Below the pieces are notes generated by a model. The model was not told the DNA's origin, did no database searches, and saw only the letters and a program-made list of their open reading frames with translations. This document shows positions 8,833 through 17,323 of a stretch of 64,000 nt of DNA, piece after piece; within the stretch, counting starts at the first letter, position 1; every line of letters begins with the position of its first letter. Made by a program: the position numbers and the translations under genes. The stretch is taken from NCBI RefSeq assembly GCF_900290235.1, contig NZ_OLMK01000007.1, forward strand, positions 1 through 64,000. Direction: 5' to 3'. This DNA is from Streptomyces sp. MA5143a. Lineage in GTDB: Bacteria > Actinomycetota > Actinomycetes > Streptomycetales > Streptomycetaceae.

Positions 8833-9054
8833 TCATTCTTCCGCCGTGTCCCCGGCCTCCCACCGCAGCAGATCGCCCGGCTGGCAGTCGAGCACCTCGC
8901 ACAGCGCGGCGAGGGTGGCGAAGCGCACCGCCTTGGCGCGGCCGTTCTTGAGGACCGCCAGGTTGGCGGGGGTGATTCCCACACGGTCGGCGAGCTCGCC
9001 CACGGACATCTTCCGCCTGGCCAGCATCACGTCGATGTCGACGGCGATCGGCAT
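8833..9054 (-). CDS. Small XRE-type helix-turn-helix regulator
   Basis: This 73-residue protein is essentially one Cro/CI helix-turn-helix: LARRKMSVGELADRVGITP followed by NLAVLKNGRAKAVRF and the typical LCEVLDCQPGDLL ending. Small regulators of this type (YozG-like) regularly follow DUF2975 membrane proteins. Its ATG overlaps the stop of the upstream DUF2975 gene as TGATG, so the two are translationally coupled. It is the natural candidate to bind the palindrome in front of the pair. Confidence 0.9.
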   Translation of the reverse strand: MPIAVDIDVMLARRKMSVGELADRVGITPANLAVLKNGRAKAVRFATLAALCEVLDCQPGDLLRWEAGDTAEE

Positions 9055-9545
9055 CAGATCACCTCGTCCAGCTCGGCCCGCATCCGTGTCGCCTCACCGT
9101 CGCGGGCGACGGCCTGGGCGAGCAGCATGCGCAGGACGAGCACGATGAGCGCGACGCCCAGGATGCCCACGCCGATCCCGCCCATGATGACGGTGACGCC
9201 CGGGTCCTCCCGCTGCCCCGGCGCGTTGACGGCCGTGACCGCGAACCAGACGAGGGCGGCCGACACGATCGCGCCGATCACGCCGTCCACGTACCGGAAG
9301 GCGGCGTGGGAGAACACGGTCCCGCGGCGCACCATCGTCACCAGCTGCCACACGCAGAACAGGGCGACCTGGACCGACACCATGCCCAGCAGCGTGATCA
9401 CGCGCAGCGCGGTCAGCGGGAGCGTCCCGTCCTCGGGGTCGGTGCCGCTCACCAGCACCCACAGCATCGACGCCTGCACGAACAAGGTGCCGGTGAACAT
9501 CACCGCGAGCACAGCGCGCAGCGCACGCACGGTCAGCTTTCCCAT
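9054..9545 (-). CDS. DUF2975 membrane protein
   Basis: The 163-residue protein has four predicted transmembrane helices and the family layout of DUF2975, including QLVTMVRRGTVFSHAAFRYVD between helices 2 and 3. Its function is unknown; the pairing with a YozG-like XRE protein is the recurrent genomic context. The start at 9545 is chosen over 9560 because GGAGGACGGGTC lies directly before that ATG. A perfect palindrome lies 33-49 bp upstream. Confidence 0.87.
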   Translation of the reverse strand: MGKLTVRALRAVLAVMFTGTLFVQASMLWVLVSGTDPEDGTLPLTALRVITLLGMVSVQVALFCVWQLVTMVRRGTVFSHAAFRYVDGVIGAIVSAALVWFAVTAVNAPGQREDPGVTVIMGGIGVGILGVALIVLVLRMLLAQAVARDGEATRMRAELDEVI

Positions 9546-9577
9546 GACCCGTCCTCCCATCGACTCGCGATGGGAAT

Positions 9578-9594
9578 CTATCGAGTTTCGATAG
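9578..9594. promoter_or_regulatory. 17-bp palindromic operator candidate for the DUF2975/XRE operon
   Basis: CTATCGA-GTT-TCGATAG is a perfect 7+3+7 inverted repeat located 33 bp before the DUF2975 start, where a promoter -10 region is expected. Autoregulation by the coupled XRE protein is an inference from position. Confidence 0.6.
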
Positions 9595-9617
9595 CTTGGG
9601 CAAGGGGTGGACGCCGG

Positions 9618-10358
9618 TCAGGCCGCCGTGAGCTGCCCCGCGCCGAGCGCGGCGGTGTAGCGGCGCAGCAGCAGTTCCGCCAGCTCGGGGGAGGGGCCGA
9701 GCACCTCGGCGAGGACATCGGCGCCCGCCTCACGGGCACCGGCGGCGATCCGGTCCGGCAGCCGGCCGGGCGCGATGACGTACGGCGCCACGGCCACTCG
9801 ACGGCAGCCGAGCGCCCGCAGCTCCCGCACGGCGTCCTCCGTGCGGGGCAGCGACGCGGAGGCGAACGCGGGTCGCACGGCGCACCAACCGGTGTGCCGC
9901 CACTCCCGCGCGATTGCTGCGATCACCGCGATCGCCTCCGGGTCCGTGGACCCCGCCGAGGCCAGTACGACCCCGGTCGAGGACTTGTCGGCGGGGCTCA
10001 GGCCTGCCTCGTACAGCCGGCGTTCGAGCCCGGCCGTCAGCAGCGGTGACGGGCCGAGCACCTCCGCCTGGCGGATCCGCAGCCGGGGCGGCGCGTCGCG
10101 CAGCACCGCCGGGATGTCCGCCTTTGCGTGGAACGCCCGGGTCAGGAGCAGCGGCAGCGCCACCACGTCCTCGACGCCCTCCGCCGCGAGGGACTCCAGG
10201 ACCCCCTGCGCCGAGGGGAGGTTGAAGTCCAGGAAGCCCGTCTCCACACGCAGCCCGGGACGCATCGCCCGGACCCGCCGCACGAGAGCGTGCACGGTCG
10301 CGGCGTGCCGCGGATCACGGCTGCCGTGGGCGACGACGAGGAGGACGGGACTGCGCAT
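9618..10358 (-). CDS. Sirohydrochlorin ferrochelatase-type protein (CbiX family)
   Basis: The 246-residue protein begins with LLVVAHGSRDPRH, the chelatase signature with the catalytic histidine, and has a second half with LASAGSTDPEAI, giving the two-lobed CbiX layout. It would insert iron into sirohydrochlorin to make siroheme, or cobalt in a B12 route. Its place after the sulfonate transporter genes, in the same direction as the siroheme-dependent sulfite reductase, favours siroheme. A gap of 81 bp separates it from ssuC, so an own promoter is possible. Confidence 0.88.
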   Translation of the reverse strand: MRSPVLLVVAHGSRDPRHAATVHALVRRVRAMRPGLRVETGFLDFNLPSAQGVLESLAAEGVEDVVALPLLLTRAFHAKADIPAVLRDAPPRLRIRQAEVLGPSPLLTAGLERRLYEAGLSPADKSSTGVVLASAGSTDPEAIAVIAAIAREWRHTGWCAVRPAFASASLPRTEDAVRELRALGCRRVAVAPYVIAPGRLPDRIAAGAREAGADVLAEVLGPSPELAELLLRRYTAALGAGQLTAA

Positions 10359-10439
10359 GGCGTCGGGCTCCTTCCGGTCTCCGGCTCTGTTCCTGTTCCT
10401 GTTTAGGTCTCGGGGTGCGGTTCGGATGCGGCCCCGCTC

Positions 10440-11354
10440 TCAGCCCTTCACGAGCAGACCGCGGCCGCGCAGGACCCGGCGCTCCAGGGGGCTGAAGATC
10501 AGCAGGTCGATGGCGATACCGACCAGCAGGATCAGGAAGATCGCGAGGAAGACGGTGGCCATGTCGATGCTGGTGCGGCCGTTCTCCAGCAACTGGCCGA
10601 GTCCCACACCGAGGTCGGGGTGGTTGGCGATGATCTCCGCCGCCATCAGCGAGCGCCACGAGAACGCCCAGCCCTGCTTCAGCCCCGCGAGGTATCCGGG
10701 CAGCGCGGCCGGCATCACGATGTGCCAGGCGCCCTGGAGTCCCGTGGCGCCCATGGTGCGGCCCGCCCGCAGGTACAGCGGCGGCACCTGGTCGATACCG
10801 GAGACCAGCCCGTTGGCGATCGACGGGACCGCGCCGAGCAGGATCACCGCGTACATCATCTGGTCGCTCAGCCCCAGCCAGACCACGGCCGGCGGCACCC
10901 ACGCCACCGACGGCAGCGACTGGAGACCGGAGAGGATCGGCCCGATCGCCGCCCGCACGAACCGCACCCGGGCGACCAGGATGCCCAGCGGAGTGCCGAT
11001 CGCCAGCGCGATCAGGAAGCCGAACAGGCCGCGCGAGACGCTCGTCCAGATGTAGCCGAGCAGCTTGCCCTCAAGCCACGCCTGCTCCGCCGCGTCCCAC
11101 ACGGCGGACGGCGAGGGCAGGGTGCCCGGGTCGGTGACGACCCCGAACGAGATCAGGCCCTGCCACACCGCGAGGACCAGCACGACCGCGACGATCGGCG
11201 GCACGATCTTGGTGCGGAAGGTCTCGCCGAAGGAGGGCCGGCCCGTGCCGGTGGTCTCCAGGGCGTCGAGACCCGCCTCCACCGCGCCGAGCCGGTCCTT
11301 GTCGGCGGCCGGCGCCTCGATGGTGTCCGTCGTCCTCGTCTCACTGCTGGCCAT
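10440..11354 (-). CDS. ssuC: Sulfonate/nitrate-type ABC transporter permease
   Basis: The 304-residue membrane protein has a cytoplasmic N-terminal extension of about 60 residues and six predicted helices. The EAA loop, near WRSLMAAEIIANHPDLGVG, is typical of the SsuC/TauC/NrtB permeases. With the adjacent ATPase and lipoprotein it forms a complete importer. The start at 11354 was chosen over 11522 because it begins a natural protein and overlaps the ssuB stop by 14 bp, indicating coupling. The symbol reflects family and context; taurine or another organosulfur compound is equally possible as substrate. Confidence 0.85.
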   Translation of the reverse strand: MASSETRTTDTIEAPAADKDRLGAVEAGLDALETTGTGRPSFGETFRTKIVPPIVAVVLVLAVWQGLISFGVVTDPGTLPSPSAVWDAAEQAWLEGKLLGYIWTSVSRGLFGFLIALAIGTPLGILVARVRFVRAAIGPILSGLQSLPSVAWVPPAVVWLGLSDQMMYAVILLGAVPSIANGLVSGIDQVPPLYLRAGRTMGATGLQGAWHIVMPAALPGYLAGLKQGWAFSWRSLMAAEIIANHPDLGVGLGQLLENGRTSIDMATVFLAIFLILLVGIAIDLLIFSPLERRVLRGRGLLVKG

Positions 11355-12129
11355 GACGGCGGATCTCCTCACGCAGAACATCGGTGATCTCCAGGGACAG
11401 CTCCGCCACCGGCGCGTCCTCGATACGGCGCGGCTGCGGGATGTCCACCCGCCACTCCCGGGCCACCCGGCCCGGACGCGAGGACAGCAGCACCACCCGC
11501 TGGGCGAGGCGCACCGCCTCACGGACGTTGTGCGTGACGAAGAGGACGGAGAGCCGCGTCTCCTCCCAGATCCGGGTCAGCTCGTCGTGCAGCACGTCCC
11601 GCGTGATGGCGTCGAGCGCCGCGAACGGCTCGTCCATCAGCAGGAGCTTGCTCTCCTGCCCGAGCGCCCGCGCCAGCGCCACCCGCTGGCGCATACCGCC
11701 GGACAGCTCGTGCACCCGCTTGCCGTACGCGCCCTTGAGCCGGACGAGTTCGAGCAGGGCCTCGGCGCGCTCGCGCCGCTCGTTCTTCGGAACTCCCTGG
11801 AGCTTCAGGGCGAGTTCGATGTTCTTGCCCGCGGTCAGCCACGGGAACAGGGCGTGCTCCTGGAACATCAGGGCGGGACGCCCGTCGGTGCTGATGCTGC
11901 CCTGGCTGGGTTTGTCGAGCCCCGCGACCAGGTTGAGCAGCGTGGACTTGCCGCAGCCCGAGGCCCCCAGGAGGGTGACGAACTCGCCCGGAGCGACATC
12001 GAGAGTGATGTCGTCGAGGACGAGCTGCTGCCCGGCGGGTCCGGCGAAGGACTTGGACACGTGCTCGATACGGGCGGCGTGCTCGACGGTCCCGACGCCG
12101 TCGGCGGCCTTGGCGAGTGCGGTGGCCAT
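11341..12129 (-). CDS. ssuB: Sulfonate/nitrate-type ABC transporter ATPase
   Basis: The 262-residue ATPase has Walker A GASGCGKST, signature LSGGMRQR, Walker B LLLMDEPF and switch His in FVTHN, all intact. It energises import with the adjacent permease and binding lipoprotein. AGGAGG with spacing 8 supports the ATG at 12129 rather than the GTG nine bases earlier. It lies 34 bp downstream of the lipoprotein gene and overlaps ssuC. Confidence 0.88.
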   Translation of the reverse strand: MATALAKAADGVGTVEHAARIEHVSKSFAGPAGQQLVLDDITLDVAPGEFVTLLGASGCGKSTLLNLVAGLDKPSQGSISTDGRPALMFQEHALFPWLTAGKNIELALKLQGVPKNERRERAEALLELVRLKGAYGKRVHELSGGMRQRVALARALGQESKLLLMDEPFAALDAITRDVLHDELTRIWEETRLSVLFVTHNVREAVRLAQRVVLLSSRPGRVAREWRVDIPQPRRIEDAPVAELSLEITDVLREEIRRHGQQ

Positions 12130-12163
12130 GGTCGTCACCTCCTGGGAACTCAGCGGACTGGGG

Positions 12164-13273
12164 TTACTTGACGCCGAGACCGGCGTCGGAGACCTCGGAC
12201 TCGCCCTCGGCCTTCAGGACCTTGTTGAGGATCGTCAGGTCGTAGATGCCGTCCAGCAGCGGGTCCTTCAGCAGACCGGCCTTGACCGCGTGCTCCGCCT
12301 CGGTGTTGAGGGTGGAGGCCAGCGGGTCGTTGGTGAACTGGATCGACGTCCAGGCCGGGTCGAGGACCTTGGCGTCCAGGGCCTTGCCCGAGTCCTCCTT
12401 CAGCCGGGCGTTGGCGGCGGCCTTCGCCTTCTCGGTGTCGGAGTTGATGAAGGCGTTCGTCTTGACCGCGCCGCGCAGCACCGCCTCGACGACCTTCGGG
12501 TGCTCCTTCAGGAAGTCCTGCCGCACGATGATGTTCGTGATCACGAACTTCTTGTCCGGCCACAGGTCGGCCTCGTCCAGCAGCACCTTCGCGCCCTCGG
12601 CGACCAGCTTCGACGCGGTCGGCTCCGGCACCCACGCGCCGTCGATGGAGCCCGACTTGTAGGCGTCCGGGGTGATCTTGTTGTCGGTGCGGACCACGGA
12701 GACGTCGCCCTTGCCGCTCTCCGCGTCGACCTTCCAGCCCTGCTCGGCGATCCAGTTGAGGAACGCCACGTCCTGGGTGTTGCCGAGCTGCGGCGTCGCG
12801 ATCTTCTTGCCCTTGACGTCCTTCAGGGACTTGATCTTGTCCGGGTTGACGACGAGCTTCACGCCGCCGGAGGCCGAACCGCCGATGATGCGCAGGCCCT
12901 TGCCCGCGGACTTGGTGTAGCCGTTGATCGCCGGGGAGGGGCCGATCCAGCCGATGTCGATCGACTTCGAGTTGAGCGCCTCGATCTCGGACGGCCCGGC
13001 GTTGAAGGTCGCGTACTCGGCCTTGGTGGCGCCGAGCTCCTTCTGGAAGATGCCTTCCTGACGACCGACCAGCGCGGTGGCGTGCGTCAGGTTGCCGAAG
13101 TAGCCGATCTTGACGGTGTCGAGACCCTCGATCTTCTTGGCGCCGGCCGCGACCTTGGCGGTGTCGTCGTCCTTGGCCTGGGAGCCGTAGCCGCAGGCGG
13201 CGAGGGTGAGTAGGGGAAGCGTTGCGAGGACCGCGACGGAGCGCCGGAAGGCGGAAGAGCGGTAGGCAGGCAC
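12164..13273 (-). CDS. ssuA: Sulfonate/nitrate ABC transporter substrate-binding lipoprotein
   Basis: This 369-residue protein has a lipoprotein signal peptide with lipobox LTLAAC around residue 30, then a periplasmic-binding domain of the SsuA/TauA type (KIGYFGNLTHATALVG, FNAGPSEIEALNSKSIDIGWIG). It should capture an aliphatic sulfonate or similar ligand outside the cell for SsuBC. The GTG at 13273 follows GAGAGG and starts directly before the basic signal region; the frame opens 33 bp earlier. It is the first transporter gene after cysN, across a 235-bp gap that may hold its own expression signals. Confidence 0.85.
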   Translation of the reverse strand: MPAYRSSAFRRSVAVLATLPLLTLAACGYGSQAKDDDTAKVAAGAKKIEGLDTVKIGYFGNLTHATALVGRQEGIFQKELGATKAEYATFNAGPSEIEALNSKSIDIGWIGPSPAINGYTKSAGKGLRIIGGSASGGVKLVVNPDKIKSLKDVKGKKIATPQLGNTQDVAFLNWIAEQGWKVDAESGKGDVSVVRTDNKITPDAYKSGSIDGAWVPEPTASKLVAEGAKVLLDEADLWPDKKFVITNIIVRQDFLKEHPKVVEAVLRGAVKTNAFINSDTEKAKAAANARLKEDSGKALDAKVLDPAWTSIQFTNDPLASTLNTEAEHAVKAGLLKDPLLDGIYDLTILNKVLKAEGESEVSDAGLGVK

Positions 13274-13402
13274 GGGAGGTGTTCCTCTCGGAGGCCCGGC
13301 GGTCACAGCCCCTTCGGGTGTGGCCGGGGAATCAGGAAAAAGGTCTTCGTCGCAACGGGGACGTCCGGTGGGGGGACGGGGCGCGCAAGCGGTGCGCGTA
13401 CG

Positions 13403-13507
13403 TCAACGCACACATCGCGCGACTCCGCCCTGCCCGCTGCCGAGGGCGCCGGAGCCCACACGGCCGCCCTCCTTCGCGAACGTCGCGTAGTGGTCCACGA
13501 GGGTCAT
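13403..13507 (-). CDS. Possible 34-residue ORF coupled to cysN
   Basis: An ATG at 13507, one base after the cysN TGA at 13509-13511 on the minus strand, opens a 34-codon frame starting MTLVDHYATFAKEGGRV and ending with RCVR and TGA. The sequence up to about residue 20 looks protein-like, then becomes Gly-rich. It could be a small coupled protein, the remnant of a larger gene, or a leader for ssuABC. I do not recognise a family. Confidence 0.3.
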   Translation of the reverse strand: MTLVDHYATFAKEGGRVGSGALGSGQGGVARCVR

Positions 13508-13508
13508 G

Positions 13509-14837
13509 TCAGAAGTCCCACCCGTCGTCCTCGGAGTCGTCCTTGACGGGCTCCGGGGAGGCGAACGACTCGCCGACCATCCCGGCGGTCAGGGTCGTGC
13601 CGTCGGACGGGTCGATCAGGATGAACGAACCGGTGCGGCGGGAGTCGGCGTAGGAGTCGACCGGCAGCGCCTGAGCCGTACGGACCTTCACCCGGCCGAT
13701 GTCGTTGGCGACGAGCTGCCCCGGGTGAGGGTGCAGGGACAGGTCGTCGAGCGTGAGACGGGACGGGATGTCCTTGACGATCGCCTTCACCGTGCGGGTG
13801 CCGTGCTTCAGGAGCACCCGGTGGCCGACCGTCAGCGGCTGGTCGGCGACGTGGCACACGGTCGCCTCGATGTCCTGCGTCGTCGCGGGCGCGTCCTTGC
13901 TCGGCACGATCAGGTCGCCGCGCGAGATGTCGATGTCGTCCTCCAGCAGGAGCGTCACCGACTGCGGGGTGTAGGCCACGTCGACCGGCTTGCCCAGCAC
14001 GTCGATCCCCGCGACCTTCGTCGCACGGCCGGACGGCAGCACCGTCACCGGGTCGCCGACCCGGAACGTACCGGCGGCGATCTGACCGGCGTACCCCCGG
14101 TAGTCGGGGTGCTCGGCGGTCTGCGGGCGGATCACGTACTGCACGGGCAGCCGGGCGTGGCAGTGCGCCAGGTCGTGGCTGACCGGCACGGTCTCCAGGT
14201 GCTCCAGCACCGTCGGGCCGCCGTACCAGTCCATGTGCGCGGACGGCTCCACCACGTTGTCACCGGCCAGCGCCGAGATCGGGATCGCGGTGACCTCGGG
14301 GACGCCCAGCTCGATCGCGTACGCCGTGAACTCCTCGGCGATCGCCGCGAAGACCTTCTCCTCGTACGCGACGAGGTCCATCTTGTTGACGGCGAGCACC
14401 ACGTGCGGGACGCGCAGCAGCGCGGCGATCGCGGCGTGCCGGCGGGTCTGCTCGACGACACCGTTGCGGGCGTCGACCAGGATCACCGTCAGCTCGGCGG
14501 TGGAGGCACCCGTCACCATGTTGCGGGTGTACTGCACATGGCCGGGCGTGTCGGCGAGGATGAACCGGCGCTTGGCCGTGGCGAAGTAGCGGTACGCCAC
14601 GTCGATGGTGATGCCCTGCTCCCGCTCGGCCCGCAGACCGTCGGTGAGCAGCGCGAGGTCCGGGCCCTCCTGGCCGCGGCTCGCCGAGGCGCGCTCCACG
14701 GCCTCCAGCTGGTCGGTGAGGACCGACTTGGAGTCGTGCAGCAGCCGGCCGACGAGGGTGGACTTGCCGTCGTCGACGGAGCCCGCGGTGGCGAACCTGA
14801 GGAGTGTGGTGGCGGAGAGTTCCGCGGTCGTCGTCAT
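13509..14837 (-). CDS. cysN: Sulfate adenylyltransferase large subunit (GTPase)
   Basis: The 442-residue protein is an EF-Tu-like GTPase: P-loop AGSVDDGKST, switch region REQGITIDVAY, DTPGH and NKMD are all present, followed by beta-barrel domains. CysN uses GTP hydrolysis to drive CysD synthesis of adenosine 5'-phosphosulfate (APS) from ATP and sulfate. It starts 2 bp after the cysD stop. There is no fused CysC domain; APS kinase is a separate gene here. Confidence 0.97.
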   Translation of the reverse strand: MTTTAELSATTLLRFATAGSVDDGKSTLVGRLLHDSKSVLTDQLEAVERASASRGQEGPDLALLTDGLRAEREQGITIDVAYRYFATAKRRFILADTPGHVQYTRNMVTGASTAELTVILVDARNGVVEQTRRHAAIAALLRVPHVVLAVNKMDLVAYEEKVFAAIAEEFTAYAIELGVPEVTAIPISALAGDNVVEPSAHMDWYGGPTVLEHLETVPVSHDLAHCHARLPVQYVIRPQTAEHPDYRGYAGQIAAGTFRVGDPVTVLPSGRATKVAGIDVLGKPVDVAYTPQSVTLLLEDDIDISRGDLIVPSKDAPATTQDIEATVCHVADQPLTVGHRVLLKHGTRTVKAIVKDIPSRLTLDDLSLHPHPGQLVANDIGRVKVRTAQALPVDSYADSRRTGSFILIDPSDGTTLTAGMVGESFASPEPVKDDSEDDGWDF

Positions 14838-14839
14838 GC

Positions 14840-15778
14840 TTAGAAGTACCCCTCGCGCTTGCGGTCTTCCATCGCGGCCTCGGACAGCTTGTCGTCGGCG
14901 CGGGTGGCGCCCCGCTCGGTGAGCCGGGACGCGGCGATCTCGGTGATGACCTGCTCCAGCGTCACGGCGTCGGAGTCGACGGCACCGGTGCAGGACATGT
15001 CACCGACGGTCCGGTAGCGGATGAGCCGCCTCTCGACGGTCTCGCCCTCCTTCGGGCCGCCCCACTCGCCGGCGGTGAGCCACATGCCGGCCCGCTGGAA
15101 CACGTCACGCTCGTGCGCGAAGTAGATCTCCGGCAGCTCGATGCCCTCGCGGGCGATGTACTGCCAGACGTCCAGCTCGGTCCAGTTGGAGAGCGGGAAG
15201 ACCCGGACGTGCTCGCCGGGCGCGTGCCGGCCGTTGTAGAGCTGCCACAGCTCGGGGCGCTGACGGCGCGGGTCCCACTGGGAGAACTCGTCGCGCAGCG
15301 AGAACACCCGTTCCTTGGCGCGTGCCTTCTCCTCGTCGCGCCGGCCGCCGCCGAAGACCGCGTCGAACTTCTCCGACTGGATCTTCTCCGTCAGCGGCAC
15401 CGTCTGGAGCGGGTTGCGGGTGCCGTCGGGGCGCTCTCTGAGGACCCCGCGGTCGATGTAGTCCTGCACGGAGGCCACATGCAGCCGCAGGTTGTGCTCG
15501 GCCACCGTACGGTCGCGGTACTCCAGCACCTCGGGGAAGTTGTGCCCGGTGTCCACGTGCAGCAGGGAGAAGGGGATCGCCGCCGGGGCGAACGCCTTCA
15601 GCGCCAGGTGCAGCATGACGATGGAGTCCTTGCCGCCGGAGAACAGGATCACCGGCCGCTCGAACTCGCCCGCCACCTCACGGAAGATGTGGACGGCCTC
15701 GGACTCCAGCGCGTCCAGATGGGAGAGGGTGTACGGCGTGCCGGTGCCCTCGGACACGGCCCTGACGGTCGTCGTCAT
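14840..15778 (-). CDS. cysD: Sulfate adenylyltransferase small subunit
   Basis: The 312-residue protein is the ATP-pyrophosphatase-fold subunit that adenylylates sulfate to APS. The PP-loop SGGKDSIVMLHLA lies near residue 47 and the family end with MEDRKREGYF is intact. The start at 15778 shares ATGA with the cysC stop, so translation is coupled. A much longer frame upstream is the antisense-free read-through of cysC and is not coding. Confidence 0.97.
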   Translation of the reverse strand: MTTTVRAVSEGTGTPYTLSHLDALESEAVHIFREVAGEFERPVILFSGGKDSIVMLHLALKAFAPAAIPFSLLHVDTGHNFPEVLEYRDRTVAEHNLRLHVASVQDYIDRGVLRERPDGTRNPLQTVPLTEKIQSEKFDAVFGGGRRDEEKARAKERVFSLRDEFSQWDPRRQRPELWQLYNGRHAPGEHVRVFPLSNWTELDVWQYIAREGIELPEIYFAHERDVFQRAGMWLTAGEWGGPKEGETVERRLIRYRTVGDMSCTGAVDSDAVTLEQVITEIAASRLTERGATRADDKLSEAAMEDRKREGYF

Positions 15779-16311
15779 GCCAGACCCCTCTCGGTGAGCA
15801 GCTTGTGGACCAGCGCCGCGGACTCCTGGACCGTCTGGTCCTGCGACTCGATGCGCAGGTCCGGGTCGACGGGCGCCTCGTACGGGTCGTCGACCCCGGT
15901 CAGCCCGGAGATCTCGCCCGCCGCCTGCTTGGCGTACAGCCCCTTCACATCGCGTACGGAGCACACCTCGACCGGAGTGGCCACATGCACCTCCACGTAC
16001 GCGGCACCGCTCGCCGCGTGGTGCTCGCGCACCGCCTCGCGGCTGTCGGCGTACGGCGCGATGACCGGGACCAGCACCTTGACGCCGTTGCGGGCGAGCA
16101 GGTCGGCGACGAAGCCGATGCGCCGCACGTTCGTGTGCCGGTCGGCGCGGCTGAAGCCGAGTCCGGCGGTGAGGAACTCGCGGATCTCGTCGCCGTCGAG
16201 CACCTCGACGAGGTGGCCCTCCGCACGCAGCCGGTTCGCCAGCTCGTACGCGATGGTGGTCTTGCCGGCGCTCGGCAGACCCGTGAGCCAGACGGTGGCT
16301 CCGGTCGTCAC
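15775..16311 (-). CDS. cysC: Adenylyl-sulfate kinase
   Basis: The 178-residue P-loop kinase phosphorylates APS to PAPS. Walker A GLPSAGKTT and the APS-kinase motif LDGDEIREFL are visible, as are FSRADRHTNVRRIG and the lid region. The GTG at 16311 has AGGAG with spacing 6 and gives the usual length; an alternative GTG overlaps the cysH stop and would add 13 residues. Because the next enzyme CysH has APS-reductase cysteines, CysC here probably supplies PAPS for sulfotransferases or recycles APS rather than being obligatory for reduction. Confidence 0.95.
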   Translation of the reverse strand: MTTGATVWLTGLPSAGKTTIAYELANRLRAEGHLVEVLDGDEIREFLTAGLGFSRADRHTNVRRIGFVADLLARNGVKVLVPVIAPYADSREAVREHHAASGAAYVEVHVATPVEVCSVRDVKGLYAKQAAGEISGLTGVDDPYEAPVDPDLRIESQDQTVQESAALVHKLLTERGLA

Positions 16312-16346
16312 TTGGTTCTCCTGGTTCGTCACGGGCACGGTCGCGG

Positions 16347-17147
16347 TCACAGGTGCAGCCCGCACTCGGTCTTGGCGCTGCCGGCCCAGCGTCCGGCGCG
16401 CGCGTCCTCGCCCGGGGCGACGCGGCGGGTGCAGGGGGCACAGCCCACGGAGGCGTAGCCGTCCATGAGCAGCGGGTTGGTGAGCACCCCGTGCTCGGCG
16501 ACGTAGGCGTCCACGTCGTCCTGCGTCCAGCGGGCGATCGGGGCGATCTTGACCTTGCCCCGCTTCTCGTCCCAGGCGACGACCGGGGTGTTCGCCCGGG
16601 TCGGGGACTCGTCGCGGCGCAGGCCCGTCGCCCATGAGTCGAAGCGGGCGAGGCCCTCCTCAAGCGGCTTGACCTTGCGCAGGAAGCAGCACAGGTCCGG
16701 GTCGCGGTCGTGGAGCTTCGGACCGTGCTCGGCGTCCTGTTCGGCGACCGTCCGGCGCGGGGTGATCGTGATGACGTTGACGTCCATCACGGCCTCCACG
16801 GCGTCCCGGGTGCCGATGGTCTCCGGGAAGTGGTAGCCGGTGTCGAGGAACACCACGTCCACGCCGGGCCGGGCCCGGGAGGCGAGGTGCGCGACCACGG
16901 CGTCCTCCATGGAGGAGGTCACGCAGAACCGCTCGCCGAAGGTGTCCACGGCCCACTGGAGGATCTCCAGGGCCGAGGCGTCCTCCAGATCACGGCCGGC
17001 CTGCTCGGCGAGCGCCTTGAGTTCGGCGCGCCGGGCCTCGTCGGGGCCGGCCGCGGTGTCGTCTCCTGCCGCGGTGTCGGCTCCGTCCGCGGTGTCGTCG
17101 TCGCTCAGCGACGCGGATGTGTCGCCATCCGCCTGAACGGTCGTCAT
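16347..17147 (-). CDS. cysH: Adenylyl-sulfate (APS) reductase
   Basis: The 266-residue PAPS-reductase-family enzyme has the paired cysteines C153-C154 and C236-x-x-C239 that bind the [4Fe-4S] cluster, marking it as an APS rather than PAPS reductase. The catalytic Cys262 sits in the C-terminal ECGLHL motif. It releases sulfite with thioredoxin as reductant. An acidic Asp/Thr-rich tail of about 45 residues precedes the domain and is unusual in length. The ATG at 17147 overlaps the stop of the CxxC mini-protein as ATGA. Confidence 0.96.
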   Translation of the reverse strand: MTTVQADGDTSASLSDDDTADGADTAAGDDTAAGPDEARRAELKALAEQAGRDLEDASALEILQWAVDTFGERFCVTSSMEDAVVAHLASRARPGVDVVFLDTGYHFPETIGTRDAVEAVMDVNVITITPRRTVAEQDAEHGPKLHDRDPDLCCFLRKVKPLEEGLARFDSWATGLRRDESPTRANTPVVAWDEKRGKVKIAPIARWTQDDVDAYVAEHGVLTNPLLMDGYASVGCAPCTRRVAPGEDARAGRWAGSAKTECGLHL

Positions 17148-17323
17148 ATGGGATCCCCTCCGCTGTCGGCTCGCTGAAGTCCCCGGGCCAGCAGCCCGAG
17201 GAACTTCAACTGGAAGGCTCGATTGCAGGCCCCGCATTCCCACGCGCCGTGGCCCTCTTCGTTCGGGCGCAGGTCCTCGTCGCCGCAGTAGGGGCAGTAG
17301 AACGGGGCGGCTCGCTCGCTCAT
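17144..17323 (-). CDS. Small double-CxxC protein of the sulfite reductase operon
   Basis: The 59-residue protein has two CxxC pairs (FYCPYCGDEDL and WECGACNRAF), a zinc-ribbon or rubredoxin-like arrangement. It is wedged between the sulfite reductase and cysH genes with ATGA overlaps on both sides, so it is made with them. The position is conserved in Streptomyces as far as I recall, and suggests a zinc or electron-transfer accessory to sulfite or APS reduction. No function is demonstrated to my knowledge. Confidence 0.88.
   Translation of the reverse strand: MSERAAPFYCPYCGDEDLRPNEEGHGAWECGACNRAFQLKFLGLLARGLQRADSGGDPI

Noticed and set aside
15779..16663. 607-residue frame reading through cysC into cysD
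   Set aside because: Only the last 312 residues are CysD; the upstream part is the wrong frame of cysC and cysH.
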